Assembly: GCF_004340905.1 (NCBI RefSeq)
Contig: NZ_SLXD01000004.1
Location: forward strand, 248,001-312,000
Origin: Rubrivivax gelatinosus
Lineage (GTDB): Bacteria; Pseudomonadota; Gammaproteobacteria; Burkholderiales; Burkholderiaceae_C
Reading direction: 5' to 3'
DNA: 64,000 bases
Made by a program: the position numbers and the translations under genes. The notes below the pieces were generated by a model. That model worked only from the letters and a program-made list of their open reading frames with translations. It was not told the origin of the DNA and ran no database searches. This document shows positions 33,120 through 41,560 of the stretch, one piece after another. The stretch's first letter is position 1; the number at the start of each line of letters is the position of its first letter.

Positions 33120-34304
33120 ATGAGCTTCACGATCGCCCTGTCCGGCATCTCTGCCGTCACCTCCGGCCTCGACGTCATCAGCAACAACATCGCCAACGCC
33201 GGCACCGTGGGCTACAAGTCCTCGCGCGCCAACTACAGCTCGATCTACGCCGGCAGCCAGGCCGTCGGCGCGACGATGAGCTCGACGACGCAGAGCATCT
33301 GGAACGGCGGCAGCGCCACCGCCACCGGCGGCGCGATGGACGTCGCCCTGTCGGGCCGCGGCTTCTTCACCTCCAAGGACGCCAGCGGCGAGCTGGTCTT
33401 CAGCCGCGTGGGCATGTTCAGCGTCGACAAGCAGGGCTACGTGCTCGACAGCGTCGGCCGCCGCGCGCAGGGTTTCGCCGCCACCGACGACGGCACGCTG
33501 GGCGCGATGGGCGACCTGAAGGTGCCCAACGGCCAGATCGCCGCCGCCGCGACGAGCAAGCTGTCCTACGTCGGCAACATGTCGGCCGACTGGACGACGC
33601 CGACCGTCACGCCTTTCGACGCCAGCGACTCGCTGAGCTTCAACGGCTCCAACGTGACCATCGTGCACGACTCGCTGGGCACCGAGCACACGCTGACCCA
33701 GTACTTCGTGCAGGGCAGCGGCTCGAGCGTCGAGGTGCACTACGCGCTCGACGGCACGACGCTGGGCACGACGCAGACCCTGTCCTTCGACTCCAAGGGC
33801 CAGCTCACCGCGCCGACCGGCACCGTGGCGCTGAACCTGGGCACGCCCACCGGCGCCGACGCGCTGAGCGTGGCCGTCGACTACGCCGGCACCACGCGTT
33901 TCGCCGGCGACGCGACGACGACCTACAACAACGCCGACGGCTACGCCTCGGGCACGCTGGTGGGCACCTCGATCGACGCCAGCGGCGCCGTCCTCGCCAA
34001 GTACAGCAACGGCCAGTCCCAGATGGTCGGCACGCTGGCCATCGCGACCCTGCCCAACGAGCAGGCGCTGACGGCCATCAGCGACACCAGCTGGACCGCC
34101 AACGACGGCACCGGCGCGCCGCTGTTCTTCGCCGCCGGCGTCGGCATGGCCGGCACGCTGACCACCGGCATGGTCGAGCAGTCCAACGTCGACATGACCG
34201 GCGAGCTGGTCTCGCTGATGTCCTCGCAGCGCAACTACCAGGCCAACAGCAAGGTCCTCTCGGCCGAGAACGAGATGATGCAGTCGCTGATGCAGGCGCT
34301 GTGA
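33120..34304 (+). CDS. flgE: Flagellar hook protein FlgE (LfgE)
   Basis: The 394-residue protein, ATG 33120 after CCGGGAGA, has N-terminal rod/hook motif (SGLDVISNNIANAGTVGYKS), central hook domains and the C-terminal VDMTGELVSLMSSQRNYQAN helix region. It polymerises into the hook. Residues upstream in the frame are flgD shadow. Confidence 0.96.
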   Translation: MSFTIALSGISAVTSGLDVISNNIANAGTVGYKSSRANYSSIYAGSQAVGATMSSTTQSIWNGGSATATGGAMDVALSGRGFFTSKDASGELVFSRVGMFSVDKQGYVLDSVGRRAQGFAATDDGTLGAMGDLKVPNGQIAAAATSKLSYVGNMSADWTTPTVTPFDASDSLSFNGSNVTIVHDSLGTEHTLTQYFVQGSGSSVEVHYALDGTTLGTTQTLSFDSKGQLTAPTGTVALNLGTPTGADALSVAVDYAGTTRFAGDATTTYNNADGYASGTLVGTSIDASGAVLAKYSNGQSQMVGTLAIATLPNEQALTAISDTSWTANDGTGAPLFFAAGVGMAGTLTTGMVEQSNVDMTGELVSLMSSQRNYQANSKVLSAENEMMQSLMQAL

Positions 34305-34323
34305 CGGCGGCGGGCACGACGAC

Positions 34324-35046
34324 ATGGATGCGCTGATCTACACGCTGATGAGCGGCGCCGAACGTGCGCTGCGCTCGCAGCAGATCCACGCCAACAACCT
34401 GGCCAACGCCGCCACCGACGGCTTTCGCGCCGACCTCGAGGCCGCCGAGGCGCAGACCGTGCAGGGCTACGGCTACGACGCGCGCCTGGTGACCGAGCTC
34501 GGCGACACCGTCGTGTCCTCGCGTTCGGGCCCGCTGCGCGAGACCGGCCGCGACCTGGACGTGGCGGTGCAGGGCGGCTACCTCGCGGTGCGCGCCGGCG
34601 ACGGCGAGGCCTACACGCGCGCCGGCGCGCTGCAGCTCGGCGCCGACCGCACGCTGCAGTTGAACGGCCGCGCCGTGCTCGGCGACGGCGGCCCGATCGT
34701 GCTGCCCGAGTACGAGCGCCTGGCCATCGGCGTCGACGGCAGCGTCATGGTGCAGGCCGCCGGCGAGACGGAGATGCAGGTCGTCGACCGGCTCAAGCTC
34801 GTCGCGCCCGACCCGGCGGCGGTGAAGAAGAACGCCGACGGCCTGATCGTCGCCCGCGACGGCCGCCCGCTCGAGGCCTCCGATGCCGCCAGCGTGCGCG
34901 CCGGCCACCTCGAGGGCAGCAACGTCTCGGCCGTCGAGGAGATGGTCGCGACGCTGTCGCTGAACCGCGACTTCGAGATCCAGATGAAGTTCTACAAGGC
35001 CGCCGACGACATGGTCCAGGCCGGCAACCGCCTCGTGCGCGAATGA
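34324..35046 (+). CDS. flgF: Flagellar proximal rod protein FlgF (LfgF)
   Basis: The 240-residue protein has QQIHANNLANAATDGFRADL at the N-terminus and GSNVSAVEEMVATLSLNRDF at the C-terminus, the FlgF/FlgG-type pattern. FlgF is the proximal rod component; its position between flgE and flgG fixes the identity. Confidence 0.95.
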   Translation: MDALIYTLMSGAERALRSQQIHANNLANAATDGFRADLEAAEAQTVQGYGYDARLVTELGDTVVSSRSGPLRETGRDLDVAVQGGYLAVRAGDGEAYTRAGALQLGADRTLQLNGRAVLGDGGPIVLPEYERLAIGVDGSVMVQAAGETEMQVVDRLKLVAPDPAAVKKNADGLIVARDGRPLEASDAASVRAGHLEGSNVSAVEEMVATLSLNRDFEIQMKFYKAADDMVQAGNRLVRE

Positions 35047-35065
35047 CCCACGAAAGGATGACCCG

Positions 35066-35854
35066 ATGAACCCCGCGATGTGGATCAGCAAGACCGGCGT
35101 GCAGGCGCAGGACGCCAAGCTGCAGGCGATCGCCAACAACCTCGCCAACGTCAACACCGTCGGCTTCAAGCGCGACCGCGTGCTGTTCGAGGACCTGTTC
35201 TACCAGGTCGAGCAGACCCCGGGCGCGCAGCGCAGCGACGGCACGACCTCGCCCACCGGCACGCTGCTGGGCAACGGCACGCGCATCCTCGGCACGCAGA
35301 AGGTGTTCACGACCGGCAACCTGCAGACCACCAGCCAGGCGCTGGACCTGGCCATCGTCGGCAACGGCTTCCTGCAGGTCGAGATGCCCGACGGCAGCAC
35401 CGGCTACACGCGCTCCGGCCAGCTGCAGCTCAACGCCGACGGCCGCCTCGTCACCGCCCAGGGCCTGGCCATCGTGCCCGAGATCACGGTGCCGGCCGGC
35501 GCCACCGAGATCACGATCAGCGAGAGCGGCCTGGTCTCGGCCACCGTCTCGGGCTCGACGACGCCGCAGGAGCTGGGCCAGCTGCAGACCGCCGGCTTCG
35601 TCAACCCGGCCGGGCTGCGCGCCACCGGCGAGAACCTGTTCACCGAGACCGCCGCCAGCGGCACGCCGACCGTCGGCAACCCCGGCAGCGACGGCCTGGG
35701 CAAGCTGCGCCAGGGCTCGCTGGAGGCCTCCAACGTCCAGGTGGTCGAGGAGATGGTCGAGCTGATCGCCGCGCAGCGCAGCTACGAGATGAACACCAAG
35801 GTGCTGTCGGCGGCCGACAACATGCTGCAGACCCTGGCGCAGGCGGCACGATGA
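35066..35854 (+). CDS. flgG: Flagellar distal rod protein FlgG (LfgG)
   Basis: The 262-residue protein has AMWISKTGVQAQDAKLQAIA then NNLANVNTVGFKRDRVLFED, and the C-terminal ASNVQVVEEMVELIAAQRSY. It builds the distal rod. Length is standard. The stop overlaps the flgH start (ATGA). Confidence 0.97.
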   Translation: MNPAMWISKTGVQAQDAKLQAIANNLANVNTVGFKRDRVLFEDLFYQVEQTPGAQRSDGTTSPTGTLLGNGTRILGTQKVFTTGNLQTTSQALDLAIVGNGFLQVEMPDGSTGYTRSGQLQLNADGRLVTAQGLAIVPEITVPAGATEITISESGLVSATVSGSTTPQELGQLQTAGFVNPAGLRATGENLFTETAASGTPTVGNPGSDGLGKLRQGSLEASNVQVVEEMVELIAAQRSYEMNTKVLSAADNMLQTLAQAAR

Positions 35855-36504
35855 GGGCCGCCGCCGCCGTCGTGTTCGCCGCCGCGCTGGCCGGCTGCGC
35901 CGCGATCTCGCCGCCGCAGGCGCCGCTGGTGCCGGCCGGCGACCCGATGCCCGCGCCGGTGCGCGCGCGCGGCCAGGCCGGCGGCCTGTTCGTCGCCGAC
36001 GCCGCCTGGACGCTGCACAGCGACACGCGTGCCTTCCGTGTCGGCGACGTGCTGACTGTCGCGCTGGACGAGACGACGCAGGCGAGCAAGAAGTCCGACA
36101 CCCAGTTCGCCAAGGACAGCAGCGTGTCGCTGTCGCCGCTGGTCATCGGCGGCAAGGCGCAGAAGACCGGCGTCGATCTCGACGCCCAGCGTTCGTTCCA
36201 GGGCGGCGCCACCAGCACCCAGCAGAACGCGCTGTCGGGCTCGATCACCGTCGTCGTGCACGAGGTGCTGCCCAACGGCCTGCTGCGCGTGTCGGGCGAG
36301 AAGTCGCTGTACCTGAACCAGGGCGAGGAGTTCGTGCGCCTGGCCGGCTACGTGCGCGCCGGCGACATCGACGCCGACAACCGCGTGTCCTCGCAGCGCG
36401 TGGCCAACGCGCGCATCGTCTATTCGGGCCGCGGCACGCTGGCCGACGCCGGCAGCGCCGGCTGGCTGACGCGTTTCTTCAACAGCCCCTGGATGCCTTT
36501 CTGA
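35851..36504 (+). CDS. flgH: Flagellar L-ring lipoprotein FlgH (LfgH)
   Basis: The 217-residue protein has a lipoprotein signal (FAAALAGC, lipidation Cys near residue 16) and FlgH blocks GDVLTVALDETTQASKKSDT and SGSITVVVHEVLPNGLLRVS. It forms the outer-membrane bushing. ATG 35851 overlaps flgG. Confidence 0.96.
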   Translation: MRAAAAVVFAAALAGCAAISPPQAPLVPAGDPMPAPVRARGQAGGLFVADAAWTLHSDTRAFRVGDVLTVALDETTQASKKSDTQFAKDSSVSLSPLVIGGKAQKTGVDLDAQRSFQGGATSTQQNALSGSITVVVHEVLPNGLLRVSGEKSLYLNQGEEFVRLAGYVRAGDIDADNRVSSQRVANARIVYSGRGTLADAGSAGWLTRFFNSPWMPF

Positions 36505-36506
36505 CC

Positions 36507-37643
36507 ATGAAACAACGCCTTCTCGCCGCCGTGCTGCTGGCCGCCGCCACCGTCGCCGGCGCCGCGCCGCGTGCGCCCCAGGCCGCGCCGGCGCCGGTCA
36601 CCCGCCCGCTGCAGGGCCTGGTGCATGTCGAGGGCGTGCGCGAGAACCAGCTCGTCGGCTACGGCCTCGTCGTCGGCCTCAACGGCTCGGGCGACAGCAC
36701 CCAGGTCAAGGCCGCCGGGCAGTCGGTGAGCAACGTGCTCAAGCAGTTCGGCGTCAAGCTGCCCGAACGCACCGAGAGCAAGTCCAAGAACGTCGCCACG
36801 GTGATGGTCAGCGCGGTCTTCCCGCCGGGCTACCGCAAGGGCCAGCCGATCGACGTCACCGTGTCCTCGCTGGGCGACGCCAAGAGCCTGCGCGGCGGCA
36901 CGCTGCTGCTGACGCCGCTGCGCGGCGCCGACGGCGAGGTCTACGCACTGGCCCAGGGCAACCTGGTCGTCGGCGGCGTCAGTGCCGCCGGCGCCAGCGG
37001 CTCCAGCGTCACCATCAACACGCCGACCTCGGGCCGTGTGCCCAACGGCGCCACCGTCGAGCGCGAGATCGAGACCGACTTCGACGCCCGTCCCGAGGTC
37101 CGGCTGAGCCTGAAGCGGCCCAACTTCGAGACCGCGACGCACATCGTCGAGGCCATCCGCCAGCGCTGGGGCCCGATCGCCACCACGCGCGACGGCACCA
37201 GCGTCGAGGTCGCGGCGCCGGCCGACCCGACCGAACGCGTGGCCTTCGTCGCCGCGCTCGGCCGCCTGCCGGTCGAGGTGGGTGGCGACGCGCCCAAGGT
37301 CGTCTTCAACTCGCGCACCGGCACCGTCGTCATCGCCGAGGGCGTGCGCGTGCGGCCGGCGGCGGTGTCGCACGGCGCGCTGCGCGTGGTCATCTCCGAG
37401 ATGCCGCAGGTCAGCCAGCCCGAGCCCTTCTCCCGCCGCGGCGACACCGCCGTCGTGCCGCGCAGCGACGTGCAGGTCGAACAGCAGGGCGCCGGGCGCA
37501 TGTTCCGCTGGCCGCCGTCGACCAGCCTGCAGACCATCGTCGACGTCATCAACGCCACCGGCGCCACGCCCGACGACGTGATGGCCATCCTGCAGGCGCT
37601 GGACGAGGCCGGCGCCATCGACGGCGAGCTCGTCGTCATCTGA
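36507..37643 (+). CDS. flgI: Flagellar P-ring protein FlgI (LfgI)
   Basis: The 378-residue protein has a Sec signal peptide (cleavage near AGA|APRAP) and the conserved FlgI blocks GVRENQLVGYGLVVGLNGSG, VKAAGQSVSNVLKQFGVKLP and a C-terminal MAILQALDEAGAIDGELVVI end. It forms the periplasmic ring with FlgA help. Two bases separate it from flgH. Confidence 0.97.
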   Translation: MKQRLLAAVLLAAATVAGAAPRAPQAAPAPVTRPLQGLVHVEGVRENQLVGYGLVVGLNGSGDSTQVKAAGQSVSNVLKQFGVKLPERTESKSKNVATVMVSAVFPPGYRKGQPIDVTVSSLGDAKSLRGGTLLLTPLRGADGEVYALAQGNLVVGGVSAAGASGSSVTINTPTSGRVPNGATVEREIETDFDARPEVRLSLKRPNFETATHIVEAIRQRWGPIATTRDGTSVEVAAPADPTERVAFVAALGRLPVEVGGDAPKVVFNSRTGTVVIAEGVRVRPAAVSHGALRVVISEMPQVSQPEPFSRRGDTAVVPRSDVQVEQQGAGRMFRWPPSTSLQTIVDVINATGATPDDVMAILQALDEAGAIDGELVVI

Positions 37644-37654
37644 AGGGGACGCGT

Positions 37655-38065
37655 TTGACACCGATCGCCGCACCGAACACCGTCGCCGCGTCGCGCGACG
37701 CCAGCTCCAGCGAGCCCGCGCCCGCGCCGGCCCTGGACGAGGCCACGCGTGCACGCGCCGAGAAGGCCGCCGTGCAGTTCGAGGGCTACATGATCGCGGA
37801 GATGCTCAAGCAGGCGCGCAGCGGCCTGCGCGAGCTCTCCGACGACGAGGGCCGCAGCCGCACGCACGACGAGATGCAGGACGTCGCCGACCGCGCGGTG
37901 GCCGACGCGCTGGCCGCCAGCCGCGCCTTCGGCATCGCCGACGCGGTGCTGCGCCAGGTGCTGCCGCCCGCAGCGCCCGCGGCGCTTAAGCCGGCGGCCG
38001 CCGCCGTCGCCCAGGGTGCAGGAGAGGGCGCGCCGTCGCGCGGCCCGCAACGAGACATCCGATGA
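37655..38065 (+). CDS. flgJ: Rod-binding/cap protein FlgJ, N-terminal domain only (LfgJ)
   Basis: The 136-residue protein, with a TTG start at 37655 behind AAGGGGA, has the Rod-binding domain (AAVQFEGYMIAEMLKQARSG, DEMQDVADRAVADALAASRA). The glucosaminidase half found in fused FlgJ is absent here and lies 7 kb upstream at 30236. It caps and directs rod assembly. Stop overlaps the flgK start. Confidence 0.92.
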   Translation: MTPIAAPNTVAASRDASSSEPAPAPALDEATRARAEKAAVQFEGYMIAEMLKQARSGLRELSDDEGRSRTHDEMQDVADRAVADALAASRAFGIADAVLRQVLPPAAPAALKPAAAAVAQGAGEGAPSRGPQRDIR

Positions 38066-39426
38066 GCATCATCAGCATCGCGCTCACCGGCGCCCAGGCG
38101 GCGCAGGTCGCGCTGTCCACCGTCAGCCAGAACGTCGCCAACGCCGCGACCGACGGCTACACGCGCCAGAGCACGCTGCTCGCCTCGCTGGGCTCGTCGC
38201 GCAGCGGCGTGTCCGCCGGGGAGGGCGTCAAGGTCAGCTCGCTGCAGCGCTTCAGCGACGGCTACAAGAACCTGCAGCTGTGGCAGGCGGCGTCCGAACT
38301 GGGCCGGCGCGAGTCGGCCCAGCCCTATCTGACGCAGCTCGAACGCATCGTCGGCGACGACGACAGCGGCATCGGCGCCGGCCTGGACGAGCTGTTCGCC
38401 GCCTTCAACGCCGCCAGCGTCGAGCCGACCTCGACGCCGCTGCGCCAGCAGGTCATCAGCGCCGCCGACGCGCTGTCGCAGCGCTTCGTCAGCCTGCAGC
38501 AGTCGCTGGCCAACCAGCGCTCGGCGATCATGCAGCAGCGCGACGCCCTGGCCACCGAGGCCACGACGCTGGCCACCGCGGTGGCCGACCTGAACCGCCA
38601 GATCACCGCCGCCCAGGCCACCGGCGGCAGTGCCTCGACGCTGCTCGACGAGCGCGACCGCAAGATCGACGCGCTGGCCTCGATCGCCTCGATCCAGGTC
38701 GTCGAGCAGAACGACGGTTCGCTCAACGTCACGCTGCGCAACGGCATGCCGCTGGTCGTCGGCACGCGCGCCGCGACGCTGACCATGAACCCCGGCACGA
38801 CGCCGACGCTGCAGGTCGACTTCGCCAGCCAGTCCTACAGCGTCGCCAGCGGCGTGCTCGGCGGCGAGCTCGGCGGCCTGGGCAGCTACCTGGAGGAGGT
38901 GCTCGAGCCGATGAGCGCCAGCGTCGCCGAACTCGCCTCCAGCGTCGCGACCTCGGTCAACGGCCTGCTGGCCGGCGGCTACGACCTCGACGGCAACGCC
39001 GGCGCGCCGCTGTTCGTCTTCGACAGCGCGACCAACCGGCTGTCGGTCAACGGCGCGCTGAGCGCGCGCCAGCTCGCCTTCTCGTCGGACGCGGCCAAGC
39101 CCGGCAACAGCGACGTGCTGCAGCAGCTGATCGCGCTGCCCACGCAGAGCGTCACGCTGCCGCTGCTGGGTTCGGTGCAGCTCAGCGACGCCTGGTCGCA
39201 GCTGGTCGGCGACCTGGGCAGCCGCAGCGCGCAGAACCAGGCGGCGCTGAAGACCGCCGAGACCGTGCGCGACCAGGCCGAGCAGAACTGGAAGTCCACC
39301 GCCGGCGTCAACCAGGACGAGGAGGCCGCCAGCCTCATCCAGTTCCAGCAGATGTACCAGGCCAACATGAAGGTCATCGCGGTGGCCAACGAGCTGTTCG
39401 ACAGCACCCTGCAGATGTTCGGCTGA
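38062..39426 (+). CDS. flgK: Hook-filament junction protein FlgK (LfgK)
   Basis: The 454-residue protein has the N-terminal VALSTVSQNVANAATDGYTR motif and C-terminal NQDEEAASLIQFQQMYQANM block typical of FlgK (HAP1). It joins hook to filament together with FlgL. The ATG at 38062 overlaps flgJ. Confidence 0.96.
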   Translation: MSIISIALTGAQAAQVALSTVSQNVANAATDGYTRQSTLLASLGSSRSGVSAGEGVKVSSLQRFSDGYKNLQLWQAASELGRRESAQPYLTQLERIVGDDDSGIGAGLDELFAAFNAASVEPTSTPLRQQVISAADALSQRFVSLQQSLANQRSAIMQQRDALATEATTLATAVADLNRQITAAQATGGSASTLLDERDRKIDALASIASIQVVEQNDGSLNVTLRNGMPLVVGTRAATLTMNPGTTPTLQVDFASQSYSVASGVLGGELGGLGSYLEEVLEPMSASVAELASSVATSVNGLLAGGYDLDGNAGAPLFVFDSATNRLSVNGALSARQLAFSSDAAKPGNSDVLQQLIALPTQSVTLPLLGSVQLSDAWSQLVGDLGSRSAQNQAALKTAETVRDQAEQNWKSTAGVNQDEEAASLIQFQQMYQANMKVIAVANELFDSTLQMFG

Positions 39427-39443
39427 GCACACGAGGAACGACG

Positions 39444-40352
39444 ATGCGCATCTCCAGCACCCAGTACCACGGCACGATGACGCGTGCGCTGCAGCACGCC
39501 AACTCGCAGGTCGGCGACCTGCTGTCGCGCATCGCCAGCGGCAATCGCCTGGCCGTGCCCTCCGACGACCCGGTGGCCGCGGTGCGGCTGTCGCGCCTGT
39601 CGCGCGAGCAGGCGGCGATCGAGCAGTACAGCGACAACATCGGCGCGCTGCGCTCGCGGCTGCAGCAGAACGAGGCCCTGCTCGACTCGATGAGCGAGGA
39701 CCTGCTGAACGCGCGCGACCTGCTGGTCTGGGCGGCCGACGGCACCAACACGCCCGACGACGTCGAGTCGATGGCCAGCTCGCTGGCCTCGCTGCGCGAC
39801 AGCCTGCTCTACAGCGCCAACAGCCGCGACCAGGAAGGGCGCTATCTGTTCTCGGGCACGCTGAGCAGCACCGCGCCGGTGGCCTACGACGCCAGCCAGC
39901 CCGCCGGCAGCCGCTACAGCTGGGCCGGCAATGACGAGACGCAGTGGGTCGTCGTCGGCAACGGCGTGCGCCAGCCGGCCAACGTCTCGCTGACGACGAT
40001 GGCCACCCTGCTCAACCAGCTGGACCTGGCGGCGGAGACGGCCGCCGGCGCGCCCACGGTCAGCGACCCGGCGGTGCGTGCGGTGTTCGCCGACGCGCTG
40101 GACGCCGTCGACGTCGAGCTGGCCGACGTCGGCCAGCTGATCGCGCGCCAGGGCGGCGTGCAGAACCTGCTGACGACGCTGGAAGGCAACCACGACAGCG
40201 TCAGCCTGGCCAACGACGAGGCCGCGCTGACCTACGGCGCGCTGGACTACAGCGACGCCGCGGTGCGCCTGGAGTCGTACAAGACCGCGCTGGAGGCGAC
40301 GCAGAAGTCCTATGCCAAGGTGGCGGGGCTGTCGCTGTTCGACGTGATCTGA
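39444..40352 (+). CDS. flgL: Hook-filament junction protein FlgL (LfgL)
   Basis: The 302-residue protein has the flagellin-like N-terminus of FlgL (ISSTQYHGTMTRALQHANSQ, LLSRIASGNRLAVPSDDPVA) and C-terminal coiled region ending AKVAGLSLFDVI. It is HAP3 at the hook-filament junction. Start 39444 follows GAGGAACG; the frame upstream is flgK shadow. Confidence 0.95.
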   Translation: MRISSTQYHGTMTRALQHANSQVGDLLSRIASGNRLAVPSDDPVAAVRLSRLSREQAAIEQYSDNIGALRSRLQQNEALLDSMSEDLLNARDLLVWAADGTNTPDDVESMASSLASLRDSLLYSANSRDQEGRYLFSGTLSSTAPVAYDASQPAGSRYSWAGNDETQWVVVGNGVRQPANVSLTTMATLLNQLDLAAETAAGAPTVSDPAVRAVFADALDAVDVELADVGQLIARQGGVQNLLTTLEGNHDSVSLANDEAALTYGALDYSDAAVRLESYKTALEATQKSYAKVAGLSLFDVI

Positions 40353-40371
40353 CGGCCGGGACAGCGCGCCC

Positions 40372-41427
40372 GTGCAGGTCGGCAACCCCATTCCCGGCGT
40401 CCAGGCCACGCGCGGCGCCCGCCGCGACGAGGCTTCGGGCAGCGCGGCGGCGCCCGGCGCGGCCGCGTCCGCCGCCGAGCAGGCCAGGCGCACCGAGGCA
40501 TCGTCGGCCAGCGAGCGCCAGGCGGCCCCGCTGCGCGCCGCCCGCCAGCGCGAACAGGGCCTGTCCAACACCACCGTGGCGGGCGCCCAGCGCACGCTGA
40601 ACTACCTCGACGAGCTGCAGCAGCGCCTGAAGTCGCTGCAGGAGCGGCTCGCGCGTCGTGTCGCCGACGGCCAGTCCCAGGCCGGCGCGGCCGGCGGCGA
40701 CGACGAGGGCCTGCTGGAATCGCTGCGCGCCTCGCTCGAGACCTGGCAGGCGCGGCGCGAGGCGACCTCGGGTTATCTCGACGACACGCTGCGTTTCGAC
40801 GCCGATGGCCAGTCGCGCGTGCGTTTTCGCATGCGCGGCATGAGCAGCGCCTCGCTCGACGGCGGGCGTACCGAGACGCTGTCGTTCCAGGCCCGTGGCT
40901 CGCGCCGCACGATGAGCGTCGTGCTGCCCGAAGGCGGTGGCGCCGAGGCGGCCGTGCGCCAGCTCGACCGCACGCTGGCGCCGGCCGGCGTGCGTGCTTC
41001 GCTGGACGCGGCCGGCGAGCCGGTCTTCAGCGTCGCCGAGAACCGCTGGGCCGGCCTGCAGAGTTCGCTGAGCGTGGCCGGCGGCGGCATCCGCTTCCCC
41101 GCGGGCCAGGCGCAGCCGGTGCGGCTGCAGCGCCAGGAGGCGCTGGACCCGGCGCAATGGGGTGTCGGCGAGGCCGACCAGGCACGGCGCACGCTGCGCG
41201 AGGTGAGCCAGGCGCTCGAACGCGTGCAGCGTGTGGCCGAGTCGCTGCGCCGGCTGCTGGCCAGCGAAGCCTCGGCCGGTGCTCAGGACGCCGACTGGGC
41301 GGCAGGCTTCGTGGGTGACCTCAGCCTCACGCTCAACAGCGCGAGCTACGAGACCTATGTCGCCATCGCCCCGGCGCTGGGCGGCATCAGCCGCAGCCGG
41401 GTCGTCGAACTGTTGAGTCTGGGTTGA
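40372..41427 (+). CDS. Uncharacterised flagellar-locus protein at the LafW position
   Basis: The 351-residue protein, GTG start 40372, begins 19 bases after flgL and ends the flagellar locus. The first 70 residues are Ala/Arg-rich and disordered; helical segments follow (residues 68-90 and about 265-305, AQRTLNYLDELQQRLKSLQE and RRTLREVSQALERVQRVAES) around a beta-rich centre. I see no signal peptide or membrane helix. In Flag-2 loci lafW, a putative hook-associated protein, follows lfgL, so a junction or secreted role is plausible by synteny. I cannot confirm homology by eye. Confidence 0.6.
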   Translation: MQVGNPIPGVQATRGARRDEASGSAAAPGAAASAAEQARRTEASSASERQAAPLRAARQREQGLSNTTVAGAQRTLNYLDELQQRLKSLQERLARRVADGQSQAGAAGGDDEGLLESLRASLETWQARREATSGYLDDTLRFDADGQSRVRFRMRGMSSASLDGGRTETLSFQARGSRRTMSVVLPEGGGAEAAVRQLDRTLAPAGVRASLDAAGEPVFSVAENRWAGLQSSLSVAGGGIRFPAGQAQPVRLQRQEALDPAQWGVGEADQARRTLREVSQALERVQRVAESLRRLLASEASAGAQDADWAAGFVGDLSLTLNSASYETYVAIAPALGGISRSRVVELLSLG

Positions 41428-41560
41428 TCGGCGAGGTTTTTAATACTCTGTGGTTATAAGCAGAGTCTGATTGATTCGTTGTGCGTCTGCGCGGCTTGGG
41501 CGAGCATCACGCTCCCGAAGAAGCCGGACACCGGCTCCACGAGCTGAGGACGACACGACG

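Noticed and set aside
41428-41560. Riboswitch upstream of metY
   Set aside because: A 6-bp inverted repeat is present, but I could not match SAM-II, SAH or other conserved cores; left as a plain leader.
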